64,000 nucleotides of DNA from an uncultured Ruminococcus sp. (GCA_947169885.1 CAMVRM010000003.1:53937-117936), one strand, 5' to 3'; shown: positions 15,958 through 25,801, counted from the stretch's first letter. A program made the numbers and translations. The notes: generated by a model not told the origin, from the letters alone.

Positions 15958-18231
15958 ATGTATAAAACGGATTCGGTAATATGGTTCGATTCTCCTGCGG
16001 AGGACTGGAACAGCGCTTTGCCCGTAGGCAACGGACGTATAGGCGGTATGGTGTTCGGACAGCCGCTTTTTGAGAAGATAATGCTCAATGAGGATTCGAT
16101 CTATTCGGGCGGTCCGAGAAAGCGCAACAATCCTTCGGCAAAAAAGAACCTCGAAAAAGTCCGTCAGCTGCTCTTTGACGAGAAGATCGAAGAAGCCGAG
16201 AAAATCATTCTCGATGCGTTCTGCGGAACTCCCGTCAATCAGCGTCACTATATGCCGCTGGGCGAGCTGAATATCATACATGACGAGACTGAGTGCGATT
16301 TCGGAACACGTGCGCTCGACCTTGAAACGGCGCTCTGCACCACCGAATACAGCATCGGCGGCGTTGATTTCTGCCGTGAGGTGTTCTGCACCGAGCCTGA
16401 CAAGGTAATGGCTGTCAGGCTGACTGCTTCCGAAAAAGGAGCTGTCAACGTCCGCATAAAGATGGACGGGCGTGACGATTATTTCGATGACAACTCCCCT
16501 GTTTCCGACGATTCGATACTTTACTACGGCGGAGCAGGCGCTGAGGACGGCATTCAGTTTGCCGCTTATATAAAGGTACTCAACATCGGCGGCACGGTCA
16601 GTCAGTACGGCAGTTTTCTCAAATGTGAGGGCTGTGACGAACTTGTTATCATCATCGCTTCGCACACCAGTTGGCGCTATCAGGACTACAAACAGCAGGC
16701 AAAACTTGACGCAGAAGCGGCGGCACTGCTGGGTTACGAAACGCTCAAAAGCCGTCACCTTGCGGACTACCAAAGACTGTATCGCAGAACTTCCCTTGAC
16801 CTCGGCGGAAACGCTGACAGCCTGCCCACTGACAAGCGCCTGAAAGCGTTTGCGGACGGCGCTGAGGACAACCGTCTTGTGACGCTTTACTGGAATTTTG
16901 CAAAGTATCTGCTTATCGCTGCGAGCCGTGAGGGAACGCTCCCGACAAACTTGCAGGGCATTTGGAATAAAGATCTGTGGCCTGCGTGGGGCTGCCGCTT
17001 CACGATAAATATAAACACCGAGATGAACTACTGGGGCGTTGAGACTGCGAATCTTTCAAAGCTTGCGAACCCGCTGTTCGACCATATCGAACGCATGAGA
17101 CCAAACGGCAGAGTTACCGCCCGTGAGATGTATGGCTGCGGCGGCTTTGTTGCACACCACAACACCGACATATGGGGCGACACCGCTCCGCAGGATTTGT
17201 GGATGCCGGGTACTCAGTGGGTCATGGGTGCGGCGTGGCTGTGTCTGCACATCTGGGAACATTACCTGTTCACGCTGGACAAGGATTTCCTGCGTGAGAA
17301 ATACCCTACGCTCAAAGAGTGTGCGGCGTTCTTCGAGGATTATCTCATTGAAGACAAGCATGGACGGCTGGTCACTTGCCCGTCAGTTTCCCCCGAGAAC
17401 ACCTACATAACCGAGAGCGGTGCAAAGGGTTCTATCTGCATAGGCGCATCAATGGACAGTCAGATCATCTATGAACTGTTCACAGCGGTCATTGAATCGT
17501 CCAAAATTCTGGACTGCGACAAGGAACATTCCGAAAAACTCGCACAAATGCGTGACAGGCTTCCCAAGCCCGAGATCGGCAAATACGGTCAGATCATGGA
17601 ATGGGCAGTCGATTATGACGAAGCTGAACCGGGTCACAGGCACGTTTCACAGCTGTTCGCACTTTATCCCGGCGACATGATAAGCGTGAGAAAGACTCCC
17701 GAACTTGCCAAAGCTGCAAGAGCAACCCTTGAAAGACGTTTATCACACGGCGGTGGTCACACAGGCTGGTCCAGGGCATGGATGATAAACTTCTGGGCAA
17801 GGCTGTTCGACAGCAAGAAAGTCGGCGAAAACATCAGAGCGCTGCTCACGAATTCGACCAGCGTGAATCTCTTTGATATGCACCCTCCGTTCCAAATAGA
17901 CGGCAACTACGGCGGTGCCGCAGGCATTACCGAAGCGCTTGTTCAAAGTGCCAACGGCGAACTTATCCTGCTCCCTGCCTGCCCGAAAGAATGGAAATGC
18001 GGAAGCTTCAAGGGTCTGCGTGCAAGAGGTGCGCTGACAGTCGGCTGCAAGTGGGACGAAAAAACTGTCAAAGCAAAAGTCACTGCTGACAAGGACGTTT
18101 GCTTTACGCTTGTTAATAATTTCAGCGGTATGAAAGCTGTTCTTGACGGCAATGAGCTTTCGTGGGACGGCGATAGCTGCAAAGTTGATATCAGGGCAGG
18201 TCAGGTGCTTGACATCGCTGCTTTTATATAA
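15958..18231 (+). CDS. Glycoside hydrolase family 95 protein (alpha-L-fucosidase-like)
   Basis: WNSALPVGNGRIGGMVFGQPLFEKIMLNEDSIYSGG; NLQGIWNKDLWPAWGCRFTININTEMNYWGVE; HTGWSRAWMINFWARLFDS. Confidence 0.9.
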   Translation: MYKTDSVIWFDSPAEDWNSALPVGNGRIGGMVFGQPLFEKIMLNEDSIYSGGPRKRNNPSAKKNLEKVRQLLFDEKIEEAEKIILDAFCGTPVNQRHYMPLGELNIIHDETECDFGTRALDLETALCTTEYSIGGVDFCREVFCTEPDKVMAVRLTASEKGAVNVRIKMDGRDDYFDDNSPVSDDSILYYGGAGAEDGIQFAAYIKVLNIGGTVSQYGSFLKCEGCDELVIIIASHTSWRYQDYKQQAKLDAEAAALLGYETLKSRHLADYQRLYRRTSLDLGGNADSLPTDKRLKAFADGAEDNRLVTLYWNFAKYLLIAASREGTLPTNLQGIWNKDLWPAWGCRFTININTEMNYWGVETANLSKLANPLFDHIERMRPNGRVTAREMYGCGGFVAHHNTDIWGDTAPQDLWMPGTQWVMGAAWLCLHIWEHYLFTLDKDFLREKYPTLKECAAFFEDYLIEDKHGRLVTCPSVSPENTYITESGAKGSICIGASMDSQIIYELFTAVIESSKILDCDKEHSEKLAQMRDRLPKPEIGKYGQIMEWAVDYDEAEPGHRHVSQLFALYPGDMISVRKTPELAKAARATLERRLSHGGGHTGWSRAWMINFWARLFDSKKVGENIRALLTNSTSVNLFDMHPPFQIDGNYGGAAGITEALVQSANGELILLPACPKEWKCGSFKGLRARGALTVGCKWDEKTVKAKVTADKDVCFTLVNNFSGMKAVLDGNELSWDGDSCKVDIRAGQVLDIAAFI

Positions 18232-18252
18232 AAGGAAAGGATAAGAAAAAGT

Positions 18253-20220
18253 ATGAGATCAAGAAGGATAGCGGCTGCGGCTGCGGCAGCTGTCATGACG
18301 GTGACAGCGCTCGGCTCATGCGGCACATCTATGAACAAAAACAACAGTTCTGCTGACTCAAAGCAGTCGGAAAGCAGTTCTGTGACAGACTCGGCTGAAA
18401 GCACTTCCGACAGCGAGGGCAGCGGCGGCGACACAGCTGTTCCCGTTTACAATGAGACTAATTTTGATGCTGTGACCGTTCCTTACGTGGAATACTCAAA
18501 GACCTATCAGGCAGAATCGGGAACTCTTATCAGTGACACTGCGAGCGTTAAGAAAGAAAGAGCATCTTTCAAGGGCGAGGGCTATGTTTCGGGCGCTAAT
18601 CAGGAAAACTGGTCTATGAGTTTTGACCTGCCCGAATCGCAGTTTTACAACATATCCATTCAGACTGCTGCCGACAGTGCGGTAAACTGCCGCCTTTTCA
18701 TCAACGGCAGAGAGGTATGGATATTCCGCACCGCAGGCGATGGTAATTTCAGCGAAAAATTCCTCGAAAACATATGGCTCGAAAAGGGCATCAATGAGAT
18801 AACCGTTCAGTCGACAAATGACCTTGTTGACATCGACTACATAAAGATCGAGTCTAACGCCGACATAAGCACACTGAATCCCGATCTGTCGACTGCCGTT
18901 CTTTCAAATCCTCATGCGAATTACCGTGCCCAGGCGCTTTATCAGATACTTTGCTCCAACTACGGCAAGCAGGTGCTGACCGCCCAGCATGACACCGCAG
19001 GCGGCAGTTCCGAAACAGCGCTTGTACAGCAGCTCACCAACAAAGCACCTGCGATCAGAGTTTCCGACATGGGTCTTTACACCAAGCAGAACACCAAGGA
19101 CGTTACTCAGGCGATAAATTATTTCGAGGCAGGCGGACTTGTGGCTTATGACTGGTACTGGATAGACCCCTCGGGCGACAAGAACAGCGACAAGTTCGAG
19201 GTCAAGGATATAAGCTTCGACATAAAGAAAGCTATCCCCGAAACTGTCGAGAAACCTGCGCAGTATCCCGATGATGACGGCGACGGACTTCCCGACACAA
19301 ATGCCGAGCCTATCTCCCCTGCCGCTTCCGAGCCGAAATATAATGTTGACGAGATGTCCGAGTGGGACACCGACACTATCGAGTATTATCACAATATGGG
19401 CGAGATAACCGATGAGTGCTACTATATCCTGAATGACATCGACAAAGTTTCGGGCAAGCTGTCAAAGCTGCAAGAGAAAGGCGTACCCGTTCTGTGGAGA
19501 CCGCTGCCTGTTGCGAGCAACGGACTTTACTGGTGGGGAACTGACAAGGAAAGCTACAAATGGCTGTGGCAGCTGATGTACAAGCGCATGACCAACTACC
19601 ACGAACTGAACAACTTAGTCTGGGTGTGGAGCGCTCAGAACGCCGACTGGTATGTTGGCAATGAGTACTGCGATGTGCTGTCGGTGGACGTTTACACAGA
19701 GGGCAACCGCAGCGGTCATATAAACACTCTGCTGTTCCTCAACAACCTCTGCAAGACCAAGCCGCTTGCAATGAGTGAGTGCGGAAATCTGCCTGCGGTC
19801 GAGGCTATCTTGCAGGAGAAAGCATTCTGGGCGTATACGGCGCTGTGGACTGAACCTTATCTGTCCACTGAAATGGGCGTTTACGCTTCTGACGAGGATG
19901 AAAAGGTTAAAATGGCAGGACGCTTCACCGAATATTACAACAACAACTACACACTCACCCGTGAAGAACTCCCCGACCTTGTTGAAGTCGCAAAAAGCAT
20001 AAGAGCCGCTAAGAAGGCTGAAAAGAAAGCTAAGAAAGAAGCCGAAAAGCAAAATGCTGACAGTTCCGAAACTGACGAAAGTTCGGTACTTGACGAGAAC
20101 TACACAGACGGCGGATATTACGAGAAAGGCTACGATCAGGGCTACACTGATGACGGCGGCTACTCGGACGAATACACTGACGGCGGTTACTACGACGACG
20201 GAACAGGTTATAATTACTGA
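18253..20220 (+). CDS. Lipoprotein with CBM35-like domain and GH26 beta-mannanase domain, Tyr/Gly/Asp-rich C-terminal tail
   Basis: Signal peptide/lipobox ALGSCG; YQAESGTLISDTASVKKERASFKGEGYVSG (CBM-like); GKQVLTAQHDTAGG...VLWRPLPVASNGLYWWG...MSECGNLP (GH26-like). Confidence 0.85.
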   Translation: MRSRRIAAAAAAAVMTVTALGSCGTSMNKNNSSADSKQSESSSVTDSAESTSDSEGSGGDTAVPVYNETNFDAVTVPYVEYSKTYQAESGTLISDTASVKKERASFKGEGYVSGANQENWSMSFDLPESQFYNISIQTAADSAVNCRLFINGREVWIFRTAGDGNFSEKFLENIWLEKGINEITVQSTNDLVDIDYIKIESNADISTLNPDLSTAVLSNPHANYRAQALYQILCSNYGKQVLTAQHDTAGGSSETALVQQLTNKAPAIRVSDMGLYTKQNTKDVTQAINYFEAGGLVAYDWYWIDPSGDKNSDKFEVKDISFDIKKAIPETVEKPAQYPDDDGDGLPDTNAEPISPAASEPKYNVDEMSEWDTDTIEYYHNMGEITDECYYILNDIDKVSGKLSKLQEKGVPVLWRPLPVASNGLYWWGTDKESYKWLWQLMYKRMTNYHELNNLVWVWSAQNADWYVGNEYCDVLSVDVYTEGNRSGHINTLLFLNNLCKTKPLAMSECGNLPAVEAILQEKAFWAYTALWTEPYLSTEMGVYASDEDEKVKMAGRFTEYYNNNYTLTREELPDLVEVAKSIRAAKKAEKKAKKEAEKQNADSSETDESSVLDENYTDGGYYEKGYDQGYTDDGGYSDEYTDGGYYDDGTGYNY

Positions 20221-20229
20221 TAAAATGCC

Positions 20230-20272
20230 AAAACGCTGCAAGGAGAAAATGCTCTTTGCAGCGTTTATTTTT
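20230..20272 (+). terminator. Rho-independent terminator
   Basis: AACGCTGCAA...TTGCAGCGTT followed by T-run. Confidence 0.65.
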
Positions 20273-20421
20273 TACGTAAATAGCTAAAAAACTTAATTAT
20301 TTTCGTTGATAAATGATGTTAAATTATTGAATTTTTTGTGTATTATCGTAAACCAAAAAGATATAGATTGGTGAGTTGTTACAATTATTATGTTATAATA
20401 TTTTATATTTAGCACATATTA

Positions 20422-20450
20422 TTGACATAATCAGGAAGATAATGTATAAT
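20422..20450 (+). promoter_or_regulatory. sigmaA-type promoter for the pilin gene
   Basis: TTGACA-N17-TATAAT. Confidence 0.65.
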
Positions 20451-20480
20451 TAAAACAACGAAACAAAAACGAAAAATTTC

Positions 20481-20531
20481 GTGCAAGGGCTGCACGTGCA
20501 AAGGCTGCACCGAAAAGTGACAAGAGGTCAC
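20481..20531 (+). promoter_or_regulatory. Tandem-hairpin 5' leader (three 5-bp stem/5-nt loop hairpins)
   Basis: GTGCA-agggc-TGCAC (20481-20495), GTGCA-aaggc-TGCAC (20496-20510), GTGAC-aagag-GTCAC (20517-20531), between a good promoter and the RBS. Confidence 0.6.
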
Positions 20532-20572
20532 TCGATTTAAGGAAAATAGCAAAATAGAAAGAGGGATCAACC

Positions 20573-21364
20573 ATGAAAAGATATAATGCTTATTTGCGTA
20601 AGCTGCAAAAAGGCTTCACGCTTATAGAAATGGTCGTTGTTATCGCCATAATCGGCGTTCTTGCAGCGATAATCGTTCCGTCAGTTATGAACTACATCCG
20701 CAAATCTCAGCGCAGGGTCGACACGGCTAATGCCAAGCAGATCTGGACAGCTATACAGGGTCTGCTTGCCGATGATTATGTTGCGCACGATTATGCGCTC
20801 AACAAATCAGGCAAGAAAAAGGGCGACTGGACAACTGAAAGTTCGTTCTTTTGCAGTGAGGGTATCAGCGCTCCCTGCCGAATGGTAGATGTTTACTCAA
20901 ACGGCAACAACAAGCCCGAGCATTACAAGCTTTGCGTTGTTGCGATGTGCGTTGCAAAAAAAGGCGGCGGCGGAAAGGATAATTACGGTTTTTGGAACCC
21001 TGCTCAGGACGAGCATACGTATTTCGTTGAAAAACTCAACGGCTGCTCATGGGAAGATGCCCAGAAAAACGGCAAGAAAAACAAAGATCAGGGCTTTGTG
21101 GGAGACTCCACTGAGTTTCTTTGGCCTATGAAATATTTAACTCACAAGGACAACGTAAAGACAGACTGCTGGATAATCGGCTGGAGAGTTGAAGATCAGC
21201 GTGTCGAGATATGGTCAGGTAACACAACAGCAAGCGGCGGCGGCGGAAAGTTCCCTGTTTATAGGGTATGGCCCGATCCCTGCGATGAATATACCAACGA
21301 ATACTATGACAGCCCGTATAACAAGCCAAACGATGCAGACAGAAGCTATTACGGGGTCAAATAA
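20573..21364 (+). CDS. Type IV pilin-like / pseudopilin protein with prepilin N-terminus
   Basis: KGFTLIEMVVVIAIIGVLAAIIVPSVMNYIRKSQ. Confidence 0.9.
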   Translation: MKRYNAYLRKLQKGFTLIEMVVVIAIIGVLAAIIVPSVMNYIRKSQRRVDTANAKQIWTAIQGLLADDYVAHDYALNKSGKKKGDWTTESSFFCSEGISAPCRMVDVYSNGNNKPEHYKLCVVAMCVAKKGGGGKDNYGFWNPAQDEHTYFVEKLNGCSWEDAQKNGKKNKDQGFVGDSTEFLWPMKYLTHKDNVKTDCWIIGWRVEDQRVEIWSGNTTASGGGGKFPVYRVWPDPCDEYTNEYYDSPYNKPNDADRSYYGVK

Positions 21365-21415
21365 CATCAGCCATCTTTCTATATTTTCCTTAAATTAGGT
21401 CGGCAAACCTAAAAA

Positions 21416-21452
21416 AACAAGTCGCTCCTCAAAAGGGAGTGACTTGTTTTTT
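21416..21452. terminator. Bidirectional terminator
   Basis: ACAAGTCGCTCC-tcaaaa-GGGAGTGACTTGT with A-run/T-run on both sides, between convergent genes. Confidence 0.7.
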
Positions 21453-21453
21453 G

Positions 21454-23613
21454 TCATGAATACATTTTTTCGATAAGTTCGGCATACTGAGGGTCGCTCT
21501 CACGGATATGCGAGATAGCCTGTCTGCGGCGTGTCATCAGCGTTTCGTAACGGTCGGGATGCTTTTCTTTCAGCCGCTGTTCAAATCTTCGGTTATGCTC
21601 ACGGATACGATCAAGCGCCTTAGGGTCGCTGCGCCTCAGTTTAAGTGCAAGCCGCATACGCCGCAGTTCGATGACCTCACCAACTTTTTGCTCGTCAACA
21701 CGCAGACGTTCGGAAAGTTCTTTCAGATGTGCTTCAAGGTGGACGAGCAATTCTTCCTGATCCAGTTCGCCCATGCCTTTCCACTCGCCCTCGGGCTTAA
21801 TGACCTCAGCAATATCTTCGCCGCCGTCAAGCCCCGAAAGCAGCCGCTCGGTGTATTTCTCCATTTGCTCGTCCGCATCAGCGCCGAACGCCCACTCAAA
21901 TTCCAGTCTGTCGTTTCTGCCTGCCGACAGCACTTCCGACTTCTGCAAAAGTTCATTTTCTTCCAGTTCGTAAGGTTCGCTAAAACCCGCTTCCGTAAGT
22001 GCCGCAATGATAGTACGGCGACATCTTCCCTGCTCGATCATTCCGCCAAGCCCCAGCTGCCGCAGTCTGTCGTTAAGACTTCCGATATGCGAAGCAAGAT
22101 ACAGTCCGATACCCTTTTCGGCAAGAGAAGCTGAAAGCTGCGAGATACGGTCGGCAGCGGTTATGTCGATATTGCATATCGCTCCCGAATCGACTATGAC
22201 ACATCGGGTCTCGGGCTTTAAGCTGCGTTCAATGTCGTCAACGAACAGCCCGATATTCGCAAAGTACAAGTTTCCCGAAAAGCGGTACAGCACAACGCCT
22301 TTTATTGGTATGGAGTTTGTGTTGCGCTCCAGGCTGTGAAATCCCTCATGCCCCGGGATAACGCCTAAAAACGAGCGCTTCGGGTTCGCCGTGCGGATAA
22401 TTATAGATACGAACGAAAGTATAACGCCGACTGTCACGCCGAATATCGTCCCGAAGATGAGTACTCCGAAAAACGCCGCAAAGAATATCAGAAGTTCTTT
22501 CCGATCCTGATGATAGAGCCTTTCGATAAGGTCGAATTCGACTGCGCCAAGCAGTGCCGAAATGACTATCGCCGTCAGCACTGGAACAGGCAGATACTGA
22601 ATAAAGCCCGTGCAGAAAAGCATTATGACGATCATCGCCGCCGATGCCGTGAGCGACATTACCTGAGACTTTCCGCCGTACTGCTCGCCCATGGAACTGC
22701 GTGAGACTGAGCCGTTCACGGGACAGCAGCCTGTCAGCGCCGCCGCCAAGTTGCCGATAGAATAAACAAGTATCTCACGGTCATTATCCAGCCGATAGCC
22801 GTTTTTGTTGGCAAGACTGTTTGATGCAAGAAGCGTTTCAGCCATTATGACCACTGCAACAGTCAGGCTTACGGGAAGAAGGTCGGTAATGAGTTCGGGA
22901 GAAATGCTCGGAAGCTGCCACGCAGGAAGTCCTCTTTCGATGCGGCTGAGACAAGCAACATCGTAACGCTCTGCGATGCCGAAATATCCAAGCGCCGCTC
23001 CTGCCGCCATAACTGCTACCGACATAGGCAGTTTAGGTGCAAGCTTTTTCGCAGTGAGCAAAAGCGCAAGCGAGACAGCACCCATAAGCAGCGAAATAGC
23101 GTTGAAGCTGTCACGTATCGTTTCGGCGATGTGTACTATCAGTTCGGGCAGTTCGCCTGTTCCCGAACTGCCGCCCAGCAGTTTTGGTATCTGCATAAAG
23201 ATTATGGTCGTGGATATGCCGCTTATAAAACCGCCCATGACAGGTGTCGAGATGTAATTGACCAGCCGTCCTGCCCTGAGAAGTCGGAATATCATAAGCC
23301 ACGCCGCCACAAACAGCGTTATCATCGGGACTGTCTGCACGGCTTCTCTGCTGCCGCTCTCGATGCCAAGCACTGCAAGTTCCGCACCCACAAGTGCGGC
23401 AGGCGCAGCGTCAACGCCGAAAATGAACTGCTTTGAGCCTGACATCAGCCCGAAAATAAGTATCGGGAATATCGAGCCATAAAGCCCGTAAACGGCAGGC
23501 AGTCCTGCTATCTGCGAATAACCCATTGAGATCGGTATCGAAACAAGGGCTATTATCACGCCTGTGAGAATGTCACGGGGCAAAGTTTTAGGGTCGAGCT
23601 GTTTAAGGCTCAT
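21454..23613 (-). CDS. SulP family inorganic anion transporter with STAS domain and charged C-terminal extension
   Basis: LPRDILTGVIIALVSIPISMGYSQIAGLPAVYGLYGSIFPILIFGLMSGSKQ; STAS-like GAICNIDITAADRISQL; start chosen at MSLKQLDP. Confidence 0.88.
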   Translation of the reverse strand: MSLKQLDPKTLPRDILTGVIIALVSIPISMGYSQIAGLPAVYGLYGSIFPILIFGLMSGSKQFIFGVDAAPAALVGAELAVLGIESGSREAVQTVPMITLFVAAWLMIFRLLRAGRLVNYISTPVMGGFISGISTTIIFMQIPKLLGGSSGTGELPELIVHIAETIRDSFNAISLLMGAVSLALLLTAKKLAPKLPMSVAVMAAGAALGYFGIAERYDVACLSRIERGLPAWQLPSISPELITDLLPVSLTVAVVIMAETLLASNSLANKNGYRLDNDREILVYSIGNLAAALTGCCPVNGSVSRSSMGEQYGGKSQVMSLTASAAMIVIMLFCTGFIQYLPVPVLTAIVISALLGAVEFDLIERLYHQDRKELLIFFAAFFGVLIFGTIFGVTVGVILSFVSIIIRTANPKRSFLGVIPGHEGFHSLERNTNSIPIKGVVLYRFSGNLYFANIGLFVDDIERSLKPETRCVIVDSGAICNIDITAADRISQLSASLAEKGIGLYLASHIGSLNDRLRQLGLGGMIEQGRCRRTIIAALTEAGFSEPYELEENELLQKSEVLSAGRNDRLEFEWAFGADADEQMEKYTERLLSGLDGGEDIAEVIKPEGEWKGMGELDQEELLVHLEAHLKELSERLRVDEQKVGEVIELRRMRLALKLRRSDPKALDRIREHNRRFEQRLKEKHPDRYETLMTRRRQAISHIRESDPQYAELIEKMYS

Positions 23614-24253
23614 GCGCATCACCTCTGTTTTTGCGTCGCTCATCAGCTTCACGCTTTGAGAAAACGCAGCCGCAGTAATCCTGACGATAGAGGGAGTACT
23701 CCGCTGAAAGTTCTATCGAACGCTTATAACCGCCACGCTTTTTCAGGTCGAGCGGCAGTGCTTTCACAGGGTATACACCTGACAGTTCTTCGGAGATCTC
23801 GTTGAGTTTCGGGGCATTTTTGTAAGGTGAGATAGAAAGCGTTGTCCCGAAATAGTCAAAGCCCATTGAAGCGGCAAGCTGTGCGGTCTTTTCAAGCCTG
23901 AGCCGATAGCAGACAAAACAGCGTTCTCCGCCCTCGGGGATAGGTTCAAGCCCCTTTACCGCCGTGTAGAACTCATTCGGGTCATATTCGCCCTCGATAA
24001 AGCTGACAGGATTTTTCACGGGCAGTTCGGAGATAAGCCGCTTTTGTTCCTCAACACGGTGACGGAACTCCTCCTCAGGTGAGATATTCGGGTTGAAATA
24101 AAATACCGTGACGGAAAAATGCTGTGTCAGATATTCCAGCGAATAGGACGAACAGGGAGCACAGCAGCTGTGCAGCAAAAGTGTCGGGACTTTTCCCTCG
24201 GGTATAGCTGAGATGAGCTTGTCAAGTTCAAGCTGGTAATTTCGTTTCTGCAT
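23603..24253 (-). CDS. queH: Epoxyqueuosine reductase QueH (DUF208)
   Basis: LLLHSCCAPCSSYSLEYL; CFVCYRLRLEKTA; YCGCVFSK. Confidence 0.9.
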   Translation of the reverse strand: MQKRNYQLELDKLISAIPEGKVPTLLLHSCCAPCSSYSLEYLTQHFSVTVFYFNPNISPEEEFRHRVEEQKRLISELPVKNPVSFIEGEYDPNEFYTAVKGLEPIPEGGERCFVCYRLRLEKTAQLAASMGFDYFGTTLSISPYKNAPKLNEISEELSGVYPVKALPLDLKKRGGYKRSIELSAEYSLYRQDYCGCVFSKREADERRKNRGDAHEP

Positions 24254-24333
24254 ATTGCACCTCTTGAAAAAAATGATATTTCTTTTTTATAACAGTATAT
24301 CACATTTTTTCACGATTGTCTATAATTTTCGGC

Positions 24334-24363
24334 GAATAAAATGTCTCGTTTCGTGACATAATT
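24334..24363 (+). promoter_or_regulatory. Candidate sigmaG-type (forespore) promoter for spoVAD
   Basis: GAATA-N18-CATAATT directly upstream of spoVAD. Confidence 0.5.
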
Positions 24364-24378
24364 ATTACAAAAGGAGCG

Positions 24379-25383
24379 ATGCGCATGAGACAAACTCACA
24401 TATTCGGTCAGCCGCTTTCGGTCATTTCCTATGCGGCGGTGGGCGGCAAAATGGAAAGCGAAGGACCGCTCGGAGACTGCTTTGACAAGATAAACGACGA
24501 CCCTTATCTTTCGACTGACACTTTTGAGAAAGGCGAGAGCAAGCTTCAGAAAGAGGCTATGCTGCACATGATGGATAAAGCCGATCTTTCCCCCTCGGAC
24601 ATAGGAGCGGTGTTCGGCGGCGACCTGCTAAATCAATGCACAGGCACGACTTACGCCGTAAGAGACCTGCGAATGCCGTTTCTCGGTATCTACGGCGCTT
24701 GTTCGACCATGGCGGAGGGACTTATCTTAGCGAGCCTTTTTGTGTCGTCAGGAGCGGCAGAGCGTGCGGCGGCGGTGACTTCTTCGCACTTCTGTTCAGC
24801 AGAAAGGCAGTACCGCTTCCCTCTTAACTACGGCGGACAGCGAACGCCTACCTCACAGTGGACGGCGACTGCCGGGGGAGCGCTTTGTGTGTCCGCCAAA
24901 AAACGTCCGCCCTACGTTCGAGCTTTCACAGTCGGGGTCATAGAGGATCTGGGCGTGACTGACGCTGCGAACATGGGCGCTGCAATGGCACCTGCTGCAT
25001 GGTCGACTGTTTCGGCGTTCTTTCGTGAGACAGGAAAAATGCCGTGGGACTTTGACATGATACTCACAGGAGACCTTGCAAAAGTCGGCAGCAGGCTTTT
25101 CTGTGAGCTTGCGGAGCGTGACGGCATAAACGTCCGTGAGAACCACGCCGACTGCGGAAATATGCTTTACAGCTTTGAAAAGCAGGACGTTCACGCAGGA
25201 GGAAGCGGCTGCGGCTGCTGCGCCTCGGTGCTGTGCGGACACATTCTGCCTAAGATAGCGAGCGGAGAACTGAAAAACGTTCTGTTTGCGGCAACAGGTG
25301 CGCTCATGTCGCCTACCGTAAGTCAGCAGGGCGAGAGCATACCCTCGATCTCACACGCAGTATGGCTGTCATCGGAAGAATAA
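24379..25383 (+). CDS. spoVAD: Stage V sporulation protein AD
   Basis: Thiolase-like fold; ESEGPLGDCFD, TPTSQWTATAGGA, DFDMILTGDLAKVGS, HADCGNMLY. Confidence 0.92.
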   Translation: MRMRQTHIFGQPLSVISYAAVGGKMESEGPLGDCFDKINDDPYLSTDTFEKGESKLQKEAMLHMMDKADLSPSDIGAVFGGDLLNQCTGTTYAVRDLRMPFLGIYGACSTMAEGLILASLFVSSGAAERAAAVTSSHFCSAERQYRFPLNYGGQRTPTSQWTATAGGALCVSAKKRPPYVRAFTVGVIEDLGVTDAANMGAAMAPAAWSTVSAFFRETGKMPWDFDMILTGDLAKVGSRLFCELAERDGINVRENHADCGNMLYSFEKQDVHAGGSGCGCCASVLCGHILPKIASGELKNVLFAATGALMSPTVSQQGESIPSISHAVWLSSEE

Positions 25384-25393
25384 GGAGGAACAC

Positions 25394-25750
25394 ATGGTAT
25401 TTTTATACGCATTTCTCATAGGCGGAGCGTTCTGCGCTGTCGGTCAGCTGCTGCTCGATCTTACAAAACTCACGCCTGCAAGGATACTCACGGGATATGT
25501 GGTAACGGGCGTGATACTGGGCGCACTGGGAATATACCGTCCGCTCATCGACTTTGCAGGTGCAGGTGCATCTGTTCCGCTGACGGGCTTTGGCTGTCTT
25601 ATCGCTGAGGGCGTAAAAAAAGCGGTGGACAGTGACGGTTCTCTCGGGATACTCACAGGCGCTATGACCGCAGGTGCGGCAGGCATAACTGCGGCGCTCA
25701 TCTTCGGACTGTCGGCTTCGCTGTTTGCAAAAAGTTCGGCAAGAGAATGA
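25394..25750 (+). CDS. spoVAE: Stage V sporulation protein AE
   Basis: FLIGGAFCAVGQLLLDLTKLTPARILTGYVVTGVILG. Confidence 0.9.
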   Translation: MVFLYAFLIGGAFCAVGQLLLDLTKLTPARILTGYVVTGVILGALGIYRPLIDFAGAGASVPLTGFGCLIAEGVKKAVDSDGSLGILTGAMTAGAAGITAALIFGLSASLFAKSSARE

Positions 25751-25801
25751 AAGGTCATATTCATGCCGTAAATAACTCTGTCACTGCTTACGGCGTTTGA
25801 G

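Noticed and set aside
15208-16773. 521-aa minus-strand ORF
   Set aside because: Antisense to a clear GH95 gene, the 15274 ORF and their promoters; low-complexity shadow translation with no family features.
20481-20531. CRISPR array
   Set aside because: Only three 15-nt hairpins, the first two contiguous without spacers; no cas genes.
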